In this document: positions 35,346 to 47,725 of the stretch, piece by piece
Position numbering within the stretch: position 1 is the first letter of the stretch
Layout: the number at the start of each line of letters is the position of its first letter
Origin: Gonatopus flavifemur
Taxonomy: Eukaryota; Arthropoda; Insecta; Hymenoptera; Dryinidae
Length of the DNA: 64,000 nucleotides
Direction of reading: 5' to 3'
NCBI GenBank assembly: GCA_018340375.1
Contig: JAFFJZ010000003.1
Coordinates: 14,570,001-14,634,000 of the forward strand
The notes under the pieces: model-generated
The model's input: only the letters and a program-made list of their open reading frames with translations
What the model was told of the DNA's origin: nothing
Database searches by the model: none
Translations under genes and position numbers: made by a program

Positions 35346-36439
35346 TGGGTTTGTAGAAAATCGAGGATGAAGAGATAGAAAGCTGGAGAAATGGACATAA
35401 AAAGAGATTTTCGGCGCATACCTCCTCTCCCTTTGGATTCAAAAAATTGGCCATCAATTTTCATTTCTCGCTGATTAATTATTCACAATTGCCGTACTTG
35501 AACTTCTTACTCGGGATATAAACTTTCCGCGTAGGTTTCCACGTAGGAAGATAGATTTTAACCCACCGTTCTTCCGTTTATACATTTCGAAGTATTGCGA
35601 CAGGATGTCTTCTCGTAAAAATTCGTACACGACATTTGTTTCAACAGCACCGACGTACGTTGAGTGTTATTCCTTAAATTTGCTAACCCTACAAATTCAC
35701 CCAATAATATAAACATTGGATTTTGAACAATACTGACAATTGAATTTATAACAAGTGAACTTCTAATTTAGAAGAATTTAAACTTTCTTTTTCCCCGTCA
35801 AAGTGAATTTGTACGAATGAGAGTTAAAATTTTTTCTACAATTTCGGAAATTTCAGTATATTTACTCCGAAAAATTGAGAAGTTGCGATATCTACTTTCA
35901 GCTTCCACTCTGAAGATTTATTCATAAAATAGTTTTCCAAATCACATTCTTTGTTGTGAAGTCATAAGAATAGTTTCCTGTTAATTGTAACACTGATCAA
36001 CAGCAATTTTGTTTCCTAAGGTTTGGAAATTGATTTGGAGGAGTTTTCGAGTACTGAATCCGAAAATAACAACAGATTTGTTTTTTCTTGCCCTGTGTGA
36101 TTAATTATCAACGCATGAGAACATTTAAATTTGTGTAACAGTAATGAAAAGTCAAATAATTGTTTATGGGTGGCCTTCTTTATCAGAAACGTCGAATTTT
36201 GTGCTGTATAATTTCTCTTATTTACGTTGCTTCTACCATTTCTTACATCAATGAATTTTTCAGACATCATCATGAAATGCTGTTTTTTCTCTTTATACTA
36301 CGTTGTTTTACTTTTTAGCTGGATGAATTCTTCCTCAAAATTGTATGAAATATCGCAAAAGATTCAAATCGGGAGATTTTACCAACATTCGAACGATTCA
36401 AAGGAAAATTCGCTTTCCATGAAGAAGTAAGTAACACAA
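35346..36439. other. Non-coding stretch, no gene seen
   Basis: AT-rich, with opposing frames of up to 85 codons and no recognisable product. Confidence 0.45.
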
Positions 36440-36632
36440 CACTGGAAACAAAATTTCTTTCAACCAAATAAATAGTTTGTTTGTCCTCTCCCCATAAAAT
36501 ATTTCTTGAGGTTAATGGAATGCTTACCCCAAATAATTGGGGCTTCTAAATAAACAATTTATTCGCCACAACTAATCAGTGTTTGCATCTAATTAAATAT
36601 TTAATTTCTACAAATAAATATGTTTTCCAGTG
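36440..36632. mobile_element. MITE, CACTGGAAA...TTTTCCAGTG
   Basis: 193 bp with 12-base inverted ends (CACTGGAAACA / TGTTTTCCAGTG) and AA on both flanks (36438-36439, 36633-36634). The core repeats AAATAAATA and TAAATAAACAATTTATT words. It is a clear member of the class with non-TA 2-bp duplications. Confidence 0.65.
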
Positions 36633-38519
36633 AAGTTATCGAGAAAATACAGTCGCACAGAATTGAGCAGCAAAACGGATTTCGGAAATCAAGAGTCGTG
36701 GATCGTTGTTCGCAACAAAGATTTTCATCTTTAACTCATTTTATGTGGCGCGTTTTGAAAACCTGACGCGATAAGTGATTTGCGACTGCAAAATTTGAAT
36801 TCCACGGATCAAAGAACATGATATATGTGGCTTGTGAATTGAAAGTAGTCGTTCTCATGTACAATCTCATTTCATGATTTTGAACAACACATTTTCTAGT
36901 GAAAAAACAACCAGCTATGCCTTAGTAAAACATCTTCAATACTGTGAAGAGTATACATATTTCATACAATATGCTGTTTGTGAAAAAAGGGCCTTAATCG
37001 AATAAAAATGTAAAAATCCAGGTTCTCATATAACTTACAACTGAAAAAGAAACCAGTTTGTATGTAATGTATTGATTATGTCAACCTACAGACCTCTTTA
37101 AAACCTTCTTCTAAAGCTTTACGGACATCAAAAATAATATGTATATATTGAGAGTTTTTGTGACAAGTGTGTGATTTTAGAAAGTGTGATGTTTCGAAAA
37201 GCTGAACAGTTTTGTTTTCTGTATGCTCCGTTAACAGTAAATTATTCGTTCACAAATCTAGAGAATCTTGGTTTGTGGAACATCCATGTATCATCAGTTC
37301 GACATTTAGAAAGAAATGAATGTTCTTCTTTTCATGCAAGGAAAAAAAAAGTTATTTGTCAGATTTACCACAGTTTGGAATAAAATTTGAAAACAATTTA
37401 CTGCAATTTCCATCAAATTCAGTCGAAATTACCACAATTTCTTTCATGTATCGAAGGAAGGACATTGCTTGGAAGAAGAATAAAAGAATTTAATCCATAA
37501 CTAAGATGAATATTCTCATCGTTTCTGACAATTGATCACCGATATAAAAACCAAGCCTAATTTATGGGAAAAATGAATCCAATGGTTGAAGCTAATTCAA
37601 AACTTACCAATTGAAAAATGATTATAATATTTCACTTGGGATGTTTTACAAAAGAATATACACCGAGAAGAGTGTCAAATATCTATACCTACATTGAACG
37701 GTATGTTCTGCTTATTCAAAATCAGTACATCAGAATGGTAAAGGAAGTCAAGCAAAAACATTCCTTCTCAGTTTCTTTTAAGGAATTGAATAATTGAGGA
37801 CACAGGTAGATATATATATAGGAAATTGTTTTTGTTTTTCATTAGGTGTCTCAAAAATGAGACAAAAATTGATTCGTAAATAAGGTTGTATGTTCTTTTT
37901 ACAACAATACAAATACGAATTTCAATTCTATTGAATGGATTTTAAGTTCATTTTCAAAGTAATAATCACTAATACATGAATTATTCTACATATCTCTTCA
38001 ATTCCCACTAACAAAAGATATCTAAACAATTATATCTAAAACTCATTTTCGCAGACTTTTCAAACGAATTGCGGAAAAATTCAACGACGAAAAATATTTC
38101 TTGTGTTATCACGGTAAACAATAATTATACAGTGCTCGTATGCCACTGATATTTAGATTTCGAATTCACAAATAGAGAAAAGCTGTTTTAGCTTTTCTTT
38201 TCCCACGCTCGCCGGAGCATCAATCGAAAAGCAAATTTTCTGTTTCTTAATTTGAACAGGATTCATAAATAACCGATAGATATACATACCGTGGGCATTA
38301 TTTCACAAGTGACATCACTTCTACCAACCAGTCACGATCGTAATTCCACGTTTCAAATCCATTGTTACGAGATCCAGGTGTCCACGATAGTTTTCAACGC
38401 TGCAACGATAATTATTTTCTCTTCCCGTCTTTTCGACAATTTCGAATTCCGATCGGTACAACAACAAAAAAAAAGAACGAAAAACTCTTCTCGCGTAACG
38501 CAACGAATTGTCTTGACAA
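36633..38519. other. Non-coding stretch, no gene seen
   Basis: AT-rich until about 38100, after which GC and CG dinucleotides rise toward the patch described next. A short palindrome, AGAAAAGCTGTTTTAGCTTTTCT, lies near 38176. Confidence 0.4.
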
Positions 38520-39070
38520 TTTATAATTTATGCTTTATTTTTGAATTTGACGCTCGCGCGACAGGAAACTTGAGAGATCCACGCGTCAAAAACGTGACCA
38601 CTGATCGATCACCTGTACGTTAATTTCGTCTCGAGTAGAGTCGGTTACCTGTGCGAAACTGACGTTCGAGAATTCCCTTATAGACTCATTTACCTCCTTC
38701 GCACGCTCGAATCCTAGCGCGATCGTATACGCATGCGCATGAAGGTTCCTCATCATCATCATCATCATATTTTGTCGCCGTGGTCGTGGTGGTGGTTGTC
38801 AAACATTGCCACGTGCTTTTTACAGGACTCGTCAACTCGATGTGAAAAGAATAAGGGAGAAGATGAAGAGAGATCCATATAATCTGATGGTAAAAAATGT
38901 GTATCATAGTATTGGCTTCACGAGTAGATTATTTATGAGCGGAAACATCAATTCAAATGGAGCTCATTATAACGTGAATCAAATGTGTGTGTATATGTAT
39001 GACGATTAAAAACGGACACGTGCGCGGTGATCGACGTTCAAAACAACGCCATGTGCTGGGATTTCTTTAC
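38520..39070. promoter_or_regulatory. CpG-dense patch, candidate host promoter or 5' exon
   Basis: Within 38540-38740 there are roughly two dozen CG dinucleotides (CGCTCGCGCGAC, CTAGCGCGATCG and similar), far above the surroundings, followed by a (CAT)6 tract at 38751-38768. On the minus strand there are donor-like words (CAG|GTAACC near 38645 and CAG|GTGATC near 38607). The frames here are at most about 110 codons and unrecognised. A promoter or first exon of a host gene, probably on the minus strand, is a guess from composition. Confidence 0.25.
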
Positions 39071-39592
39071 CTATAGATCGATCTATCTTGTACTCGAGAT
39101 CATTGGGCAGGTATCTGAACGTGGGTGTGGTTCAAATGGAATTTTGAATCGATAAGTAGCCATCCACTCTAACGATCAATTCTGGGTTTTTCTATTTTTC
39201 CTTCTGAGGATTCTTCTCTTCGATCGAATGAGAAACTGTGATCAGGAAATGTGTGGTATTTTTAAACCCATGAAATTTAGGGAATACGATGTATTAAAAA
39301 TTCAGTTGAGTGCACTTACTGAGTGGAAACGACAACGCCAGTATTCCCAAAAAGTCCTAGTTTAAATTTAAATCAAGTTGCTGAAATAACTTCTTTTGAG
39401 CTTTCGATTATTCCCGTGAAAGTGATGAATCAAATTCACGCGCGGGTCTGAAACTTTTATACCAGGTAGGATTTATTCATACTTTAGGGAATGATCACGG
39501 ACTGAGTTGAGTTACATTCCAGCTCAAGTACTAAACATGTTTTATTCTCTAAAGTCTGAAATTTGCAGGAATTGATACTTAATCCTTTATCT

Positions 39593-40403
39593 ATCCCAGG
39601 CAAGTCATACCAAGACTGACAATTGGACCATGACTGGCGTCAAGCTTGGTATGCCAAGTCTCGTGAGCCTAGCCCTGGCCGATCGTAGCTGACTAAGCAT
39701 TGATAGAACCTTAGATACCAATGATAGGACCTAGCATATTTTGCCGTGTTGGATTCAATTTTTGTTAACCATTCCTCGACTGATGCTTGGCCCGTCACAG
39801 CTCACCAACAATCAATGACATCAATGCTAGGATTCAGCATATTTCGCTGCGTTTGATTTATTTTTCGTCAACCAAGCTTTAATCCACCCTTGGCTCGCCG
39901 TGAGCCTAGATATAGCCACATGACGTGTACTTGGAATTTATTCGCATTTCAGAAACTTGAAAGATTATACGCCTGAATATTCGTCAGCCCAAATACAGGT
40001 ATCCTCTCAACGTCTTCCCAAATAGCGCAAGAGTCCTTAAAGAGTTCTTTATGAATCCATTCCATTTGAACTCTTTTAGAACTGCTGTGCTATCTGGACT
40101 AAAGTGACTGTGTTGGAATGTATTATATTTAATCAAGCTTGGATGCCAATAAGAAAACTATCCTATTCGTTATTGAGGTTGATTGTTTATCAATCATGGC
40201 ACCAATATCGATTCAAAACATAAAACCAATATTGAATCTTGATATTGAACCAAGTTTGGATGCCAAGCGTTGAACATTATTATCATCCCAGACATTAATT
40301 TAATTTGGTGCAAATGTTGGTAACCATGCTAGGTCCAATGTTGACTAGCATTAGCTCAAGCTTGGCACCAAGCTTGGTACATTTGTCAACGCATACCTGG
40401 GAT
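39593..40403. repeat. 811-bp repeat rich in AAGCTTGG words
   Basis: The ends ATCCCAGGCA and CATACCTGGGAT are inverse. The interior carries many AAGCTTGG, CCAAGC and TTGGTATGCCAAG words. It also has a degenerate direct repeat of about 100 bp (CTAGCATATTTTGCCGTGTT near 39730 and TCAGCATATTTCGCTGCGTT near 39834). A smaller hairpin with CCCAAATAGCGCA / TGTGCTATCTGG ends sits at about 40018-40097 within it. The unit is probably a non-autonomous transposon; the class is unknown. Confidence 0.5.
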
Positions 40404-41027
40404 TCTGGTACTGAGCCTAAATTGGGAATTTTGAAAAAAAATTGTTTTCTAATTTGAACTATTGACCCTTCCATGAATACAGTTCAGAGTAATCTTAAAC
40501 GGAACATGTTTACTTAGTCGGTACGCTGATACTCCCTTTCAGGATTAACATGACAAAATTAACGAAGTATATGACACACAAACCACACAAGATACACCGT
40601 ACCTTTCATTTATACCTCCATCCATCCATCCTGTAAATTTTTCCTTTTGAATTCCTAAGAGTCGAATTCCGTGTTGTAATTCGTGCGAAGTTTTCACCTT
40701 CCCATCGAGTCATCGATTCATCCTCTTCACTGACCTTCGCTAATAGAATAGAATTCTACTCCGAAGAATCCAGAATATTCGAGGAATAGAGTTTCGCGTT
40801 ACGATCTTCTTGTGTCGCGTTTCAGAGATATCTTGCACAGATACGTTTGGTATGTAGGATTTTTACAATATGATGGAGATCCAGGAGATCTTGAAAAGAA
40901 AGCGTCGATTCTTCATTTCTGCAACTATACTTGCATGGTCAAGGATTGATAGTTACGGTGACTTGAAATGTGATTATGATAACCAGGAAAACAAAACAAA
41001 ATCACATAAATCTGGTTGGGGCAAGTA
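40404..41027. other. Non-coding stretch, no gene seen
   Basis: AT-rich; a 79-codon frame at 40870-41109 runs into the adjacent foldback element and is unlikely to be a gene. Confidence 0.45.
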
Positions 41028-41310
41028 CACAGAGAAAATGTCGCTCGAAAATATAAGACTTCTTCTTATTTTTCTTAGTAAAACAGAAACAGGAAGGTTT
41101 GTTAAATAAATGTTGACATGAAAATGTGGAAGAAGTAACTGGTAGAATGAAAGTTTCAAACGCCAAACGTGAAATTTTTTAAAGCGTACAGTAAAATTTG
41201 ACTATTCATTCGTAATCTCCCGTATTTTCATGTAGAAATTCATTCCACAAACGTTCTCGTTCCTAATTTAGTGAGAAAAATAAGAAGAAGTCTGATATTT
41301 TTTTTCCGTG
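41028..41310. mobile_element. Foldback MITE, CACAGAG...TCCGTG
   Basis: The left arm starts CACAGAGAAAATG and contains AAGACTTCTTCTTATTTTTC. The right arm contains GAAAAATAAGAAGAAGTCT and ends TTTTTCCGTG. TA flanks both sides. The roughly 170 bp between the arms show no gene. Confidence 0.75.
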
Positions 41311-41879
41311 TACATGAAATGGTCAAAGCCAAAGTCAACTATGTTCCATGGTTATGAAAATCAGATTTTCCTCTGAGTGTACCTATATCACGGAAAATAT
41401 TGAACATGAAAATCATTTTCCTCGATTACTCCACGTGCAGATTGTTTGAATGCGATATGGAACATAAGAAAGATACTACGAGAATATCTACTTATAAAAA
41501 CCTCTTAGAAGAAGGTACGCTATTACCGGACCACCGATGAGATAATAACTCGAATTATTATTTGAAAAAAGTTCGATTCTTGAGAGTCGATAGTGATTTC
41601 TTCCTTTTCCGTTCGTCGTTTGCTCATCAAAGTTTATTAAGAAAATCATTCCACCTGAAAAAGATGAAACCCATTCAACATTTGTTGTATATTTCAGTGT
41701 AATCTAATGTAATCAGTTTTCTTTGGAAATTATGGTAATTTCAGTGATTTTGTTTGCATTTTTCTCTTTGTGCTGTGGAATCACGATCTGGAATATTGCG
41801 AGAGGGAAGGTTAATGAATATTCAAAATGATTATGATCCGCAAGAGAAATGTATTATAGTTTGTATTTCAAAATTTATA
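41311..41879. other. Non-coding stretch, no gene seen
   Basis: AT-rich sequence; nothing identified. Confidence 0.4.
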
Positions 41880-42062
41880 TACGGAAAAAATGATGTTGCT
41901 GATATTTGGATAGCTGAAAATTACGTATGGTAACTATTTTTCAGCTGGAGCAACACAAATTTCTGCTATAGTAGCTAAAATTTAGTTGTTAAAGCAATAT
42001 TTTTCGCTATTCAAATATCAAATACACAAATTAGCTATCATATTGAATTATTTTTTTTCGTA
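41880..42062. mobile_element. MITE with AGCT/AGCA palindromic core, TACGG...CGTA
   Basis: The ends TACGGAAAAAAT and ATTTTTTTTCGTA are inverse and TA flanks both sides. The core carries TAGCTGAAAA, TTTTCAGCTGGAGCA, TAGCTAAAATTTAG and AGCAATATTTTTCGCT words, a theme shared with 46799, 47458 and the family A copies. Confidence 0.6.
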
Positions 42063-43673
42063 TAGAGCAAGGCCAACAGTTATTCTGAATATATTCTCTC
42101 CAAATTTGAGGAAGTAATGAAGTTGAAAACCACAGAGGCTAATTAACGTAACTGTTAATGGAATTTTACAACAATAGGCTGTCAGTTTCACAGTCTCATG
42201 AAGAAGAAATGTTTAAACCGCATAATTGCGATGAAAATGCATGCAAAAATGATCACATTTTAGCATAGTCAAGTAGAGAAACGATTCGAACATTTATGTT
42301 CTTGAATAAACCTTGACGATTGATGCAAAGGTGGCTGAACTATAGAATAACATGTTGGAAATTAAACTTTTTGGAACTATAGCCGTCCTTGAGCCAAGTT
42401 GGAGTGGTTTAGGTGAAAATGTAGTCTTAGATGAACCAATTTTTAGGGAAAGAAAATTTCTAGCTGAACAATAACATCATTTCAAGCTCGACGAATCTTT
42501 CTTCTCAACATAGAACAACAGTGGCTCAAGTTTTAAACGTCGTAGCCAAGATCGAGCCCTGCGATTGTCGAGGTTTCGCGCGACATGTATTCATTTTATT
42601 CATTGATTTTTCAAGTACACGTGTAAATAGAATTTCAAATTCTGGATTATCGAATGAAGAATTCATTCGCATGAAATTGAATTCTCAATTTTTGCTACAT
42701 TATATTATCTGCAATAGTATAGTTTGGTAACGATGCCGTATCAGTATCACTCAGATATAAATCCTCGTCGAAAAACAGCTAATTTATTTTGTGAAATTTC
42801 GCCAAATTCGATTGTATTTGATTCCATTGAATGTTATAGTTTGCTGTTTTTAACTAGCGATACTAGGGATGAGACGAAAATCGAATGAAAATAGAAGAGA
42901 GCAGTTCTGCTCCACGAACTCAGAAGCACAGAAAAATCTCCAAAACATCATCTCTACCAACGAACATTTCCACAAGACGATAATTATAAAATAAAAAGAA
43001 GATTATTGTTCCAGTCTTATGTCATACGACGCTAAGATTTTCCACGTCAGAATGGTAGACGAGATAAATAATGTAATAATTATGCGAATAGAGTAGATTA
43101 GCAATGGCATGATTAACAATAAAATTGGATTCAATAATCGCACCGTTGATCGTTCAGGTATTGCATAATACTGCCACTTCACGTTCGTATCTCACCAATT
43201 TGATTTTTCTATACCTCGAATGGCAAAAAAAAGTCACTAAACGCAAGACAGCGAGACAGCGAGACAGTGAACTACCACAACACGCCTATAAAATCGACTG
43301 ATCGATTAGAATAATTGAGTCGATATCTTGGAGCAGAGATTTATCAATCAATGTTTGTGGCAAACATCGTCGATACACTCGCGGTTTAAGAAAAAAATTC
43401 ATTATTATTACATTTTACATTGCAATTTTACATGAATTTTCCAATCATATGCAGTTTTACCAAATAAAGATGATGTGATCTATACATATATATACTTGAT
43501 ACATACTCCAAGCACACGAGTTTCATTTTCATCCAGATTTTCTTCTGATGTCGATCAAAATCACCGGACCATCCTCCACAGGTTTTTCCAAAGTTCATCC
43601 AATGTGTCGATTTCAATTCGAACAACGAAATTTTTGATCAAACTTAGTAGAAATATTCTATTGAATCCCATTA
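42063..43673. other. Non-coding stretch, no gene seen
   Basis: AT-rich, with frames of at most 70 codons. A tandem GCGAGACAGCGAGACAG word occurs near 43250. Confidence 0.45.
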
Positions 43674-43898
43674 CACGGAAAAAATAATTTAGCTGCAGCA
43701 GCTAAGTAGCTAGCACGGACACGGACAGCCATTAAATTAGCTCCTGCAGCTAAATTTTCGCTGTTACCGCAAATAAATTGACTACGAATGCAAATTTTTT
43801 CGCTGTAACAGCTAAAATTTAGCTGCAGGAGTCAATTCAATGGCTGTCCGTGTCCATGCTAGCTACTTAGCTGCTGCAGCTAAATTATTTTTTCCGTG
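43674..43898. mobile_element. Foldback MITE (family A), third copy
   Basis: 225 bp, the longest of the three family A copies, with both arms essentially complete. The left end is CACGGAAAAAATAATTTAGC, the right is its exact inverse, and TA flanks both sides. The tandem GGACACGGACA word in the left arm is matched in the right arm by TGTCCGTGTCC with one substitution. Confidence 0.85.
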
Positions 43899-45377
43899 TA
43901 CGAATGGTGAGATTTTTGATTGAGATACGATGAATTTTAGATTACGAAAGGTGTCTGCAAAGGTTTTTCGTAATTTTCTATTTTGTATCTTTGAGAATCA
44001 GGATATTTCTTTCACCTAAAGAACGCAATGTGTTCATGAAATATTGCTGAAATGAATTTAGTAAGCGAAAAATGTTCCCGTGAAATCCGTGCAATTCGAT
44101 TTGTCTTCGAATCTTTGAAAATCTATTCACATTCTGCACAATGAGACGCACAGTAAAACTTCATTGAATCTCTCTTGTAGTGTAATTCATGAATAATGAT
44201 TCCACAGTTTTCACATGAATTCTCGTTATGTATCTTCTCGAATTGACTCCTTGGAACTGGAAACATCGTTTATACGATGCATTGAAAGATTCTCAGTCTC
44301 TAGCAACTGAGTATCTGGTTATTTGATCATACTAATTCGTTTCAATAAACGATTCAAATTTCGAACATATGGTTAATGTGTGAATTGTAAGAGATCTCTA
44401 TGACCTACACCGGAATTCTTATTGAATCCGCTGAAAACTCGATCGATTCGACAAGACTTCTCAAGAAGTTCCAAAAATTGATATCCGGAAGTTTATTTTG
44501 TCCGTGAGTGATCGTTTAAAATTTCAAAGAATATTCCTCCTTTCCAATTTGAAATTTTCGAAAACACGAGTTATGATTTTTCTACAGTGTTGACAAGATT
44601 TTGGACACATTTATCTGTACGATATAACGGCTATAATTACTGTTTACACCAGCCGTTGGGTATTATATAATTCGCTCAGTACATTTGCCGTGGCATCGTT
44701 GGCTATAGATCTCCGTTGTATCTTCTTCTTTACCGATTGCTTTAGATTTACACCAACATACCTCTTTGCTATCTCGCGCACATATTACTTCCGTTTCCTT
44801 ACGTCATCATAGTCTAAGGAATTTAATGTATATAGATATATATATAGGTAAATTATCGGTGAATCCTGAAGAATTTATGTCATCCGCGTTTCCTGTTGGG
44901 ATGTAGAAACGTAAGGGAAAATAATAGATATGGTTCTTCAGTTCCTCATATTTTAACGTAACGATTTCGACGATCAACTCTTCGTTTATATATTACGTAT
45001 TTTATGAGTGAATGAAAAAAACAAAGAAAAATCAAACAACACGAGATTTCACGTGTCTTTGGTACAACAAAATATTGGGTAACACCAATTAGGATTCTTG
45101 CGATACAAATTTATATTATATTGTTCACTCGAGTTTCGTTTGTGTTGAAATTTTAGTAGGAGATAAATTTTGCTTGCTTGTGCATTGCTTATGCATGTGT
45201 GCATAAAAGTGAGGCCATTGTTGGTCCAAAATTGGCTGGCCTGGGCCAAGGAGAAACCAAAACTGACCCCAAATTCATGCACACATAGGAAGATGAATCA
45301 TCATGTATTCGAGATATAGAAATACACAGAGAGAAATTTTATCGTCAAAAGTGGTGGAATTCGAAACTAATATTACA
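43899..45377. other. Non-coding stretch, no gene seen
   Basis: AT-rich; a GGCCATTGTTGGTCC / GGCTGGCCTGGGCCAAGG patch lies at 45210-45260. Nothing coding was recognised. Confidence 0.45.
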
Positions 45378-45854
45378 CCCGTGGAGAACAAGAAGCTTCA
45401 GCGAACGTTCAGATTAGATCTGTTTAGATCGGATCGAAGGTTCATGAAAGCTAACTTTTAGATTCACAAACGTTTGTCAAAGGTACTACGAACGTTGAAA
45501 TGCCCACCTTAAAATACTTTCAGGAAACATAGATGGAACGTTCATTGAAGGTTCATCGAAAGTTTGAGGAAGCTTCATAAACATATCTATACTTGGATTA
45601 ATTTATAATAATTTATGTTTATTAATTGATTTATTTTTCATACAAATTGATCAAAATTAATATAAGTATAAATATTTTTGTGAAGCTTCGTCAAATCTTC
45701 GATGAACCTTCAGCGAACGTTCCATCTATGTTTCCTGAACGTAGAACCTCTGTCAAACGTTTGCAAATGTAAAAGTTAGCTCTAATAAACCTTCGGCCCG
45801 ATCTAAACACATATCTGATCTGAACGTTCGCTGAAGCTTCATGTTCTCTTCGGG
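45378..45854. mobile_element. 477-bp inverted-repeat element, 3-bp ACA flanks
   Basis: The left arm (about 45378-45580) starts CCCGTGGAGAACAAGAAGC and contains TTCAGCGAACGTTCAGAT. The right arm (about 45680-45854) mirrors it and ends AAGCTTCATGTTCTCTTCGGG. ACA occurs immediately outside each end (45375-45377 and 45855-45857). Both arms are full of AACGTTC, GAAGGTTCAT and AAGCTTC words. The centre is a 100-bp AT-rich loop. No transposase. Confidence 0.7.
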
Positions 45855-46798
45855 ACAATTCACAATAGTAAGTCGCATGTATAGTTATCACTGACGGTGA
45901 AGAATGCTTACTTCTGCTTAGATTTTGACAGTTTTTTTTTTTGGGAGAGAATGAATTAAGAAATTCTGAGTGTAAGATCCCATTACATCTTCGTGTATCA
46001 TTAGTCGATCGATTTTCTATAATTTATAAACTTATCGAAAGTATCCCTTCAAGGATTACATTGACCCACTATTCATCAATACTCGGTTCTTCCTCGTCAT
46101 GAATTTCCAATAAAATGATTCGTACGAAGAACAAGAATCATTAACGGATACATTTTATGATTCGGTACATAGAAAATTCATCATAGCGTACTTAACTGGA
46201 TACGAATGTAAACTCTCAATTACCGTCGAGATTAAACGATCTTTCGAAATAGTGACACGATATCGAGGTAACGGTGAATGTAATAACGAATTCAAATTTT
46301 TTATGCGTCATGGGATTTTTACGTCAATAACAAACATCGTCTCGTACCAATGAGGGGGTTTTTCTGTTTATTTCGTATAAAAGATTAGGAGGATTTTCCT
46401 TGTTTGTGATTCGTCACGATGAATTAATACGGGTAAAATGTGTCTGTGACAATAATATTGAATTACAAGAAAATAAGAATCTTCTATTTCTGCAGTTCGA
46501 CCATCAAAATACGATCCGTTTGTGTTGGAATGGATGCTTCGTTCATTGATTTATTGATTTATTACAGTCTTTCTTCTATTTACTCATCGATTATCGAATC
46601 AATCCATTTATTTTAATTTCCACAAAATTAAGATAATTGATTGAATTTGAATCAATGTACTGGAATTGGTATCTTATCCTGGTGTTTTCTTTTGCATTAT
46701 TTTTGATATCAGTGAACTGGAAAAGAGAAATTGATTAGTTTCGAAATTATTTTATCGGAATCAGTTGCATGTATGATGATTTCTCATCGCGTATTGTG
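45855..46798. other. Non-coding stretch, no gene seen
   Basis: AT-rich sequence; nothing identified. Confidence 0.4.
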
Positions 46799-47047
46799 CA
46801 CGGAGGAAAAAAATTCACTGCGACAGCGAAATTTGATTTTGCTGGAGTAGCGAGGTGGTTTTTTTAAAAAATCTTTTTAGCTATGAGAACGATTTTCCAG
46901 CTTTGTCAGCAAAATTTGCTGCCACAGTTCAAAAATCGCTATCATAGCGAACAAGATTGCTGTCACAGCAAAGAATTTGCTGCTTCGGTGAAAGGGATCC
47001 AGCAAAATTAGATTTCGCCGTCACAGCGAATTTCTTTTTTCTCCGTG
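46799..47047. mobile_element. Foldback MITE with GCTGTxACAGC core
   Basis: The ends CACGGAGGAAAAAAATTC and GAATTTCTTTTTTCTCCGTG are inverse and direct TG repeats flank both sides (46797-46798, 47048-47049). The core is a string of short palindromes such as TTGCTGTCACAGCAAA, TCGCTATCATAGCGA and AGCAAAATTTGCT. Its word family differs from family A while the termini agree. Confidence 0.75.
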
Positions 47048-47457
47048 TGACATATTCGAATTTCCTAGAAGGGAAATTTCTTTATTGACAGAAAAAGTTA
47101 TGAAACCTTAAAAAGGGATATTTCTGTCTGCACATGCCACTACTTGGATTCAATCCCAAACGTTCAATCATAAATTTCATCCAAACATTCAATGTCTTCA
47201 ATTATCTCTTACTCGAATTTCAGATGAATTTTGAGTATTTTGAACCCTGGAGGGAACCCTCTCGGGGTTCGCAACGAGAATCAAACGTTCAAACAACGTT
47301 CGTTGAATATCAATTTGTTGTTAGAGTCGCTGGTAAATTGAAAATGAAATTGAACTGTGTGTGATCGAGTATCTCAAATTCTCTTTGAAAATAACCGACT
47401 CCTCTTTTCGATTAAACATCACGTTATCATTCTTAAAATGGCAGAAAATCTACTGTA

Positions 47458-47725
47458 AACGGAGAAAATAAAATTCGTTGGGACAGCAAAAGGTAATTTG
47501 GCTATTTCACTTTTTGCTGAAACAGCCATTTTTTTGTTGAGATAGCGAATTATTGAGCTAATTATTTTTTGCTAAGACAGCAAAATTTTCAATATCATAT
47601 ACAGCATAGAAAACGAATTTAGCCAGGGAAGTTAACATTTTTCGCTATCACTACTATAAAATCCTTTCAACAGCTAACATGGTTACTGTTCCAGCAAAAG
47701 ATATTCAGTGATTTTTCTCTACGCG
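47458..47725. mobile_element. MITE with GCTGAAACAGC core
   Basis: It starts near AACGGAGAAAATAAAATTCG and ends TTTTTCTCTACGCG, each flanked by TA. The core again consists of TTTTTGCTGAAACAGCC, TTGCTAAGACAGCAAAATTT and similar words. The exact ends are less certain than in the other copies. Confidence 0.5.

Noticed and set aside
46799..47047. CRISPR-like array of short repeats
   Set aside because: The repeats are palindromic words without regular unit length or spacers, inside a foldback element of a eukaryotic genome.
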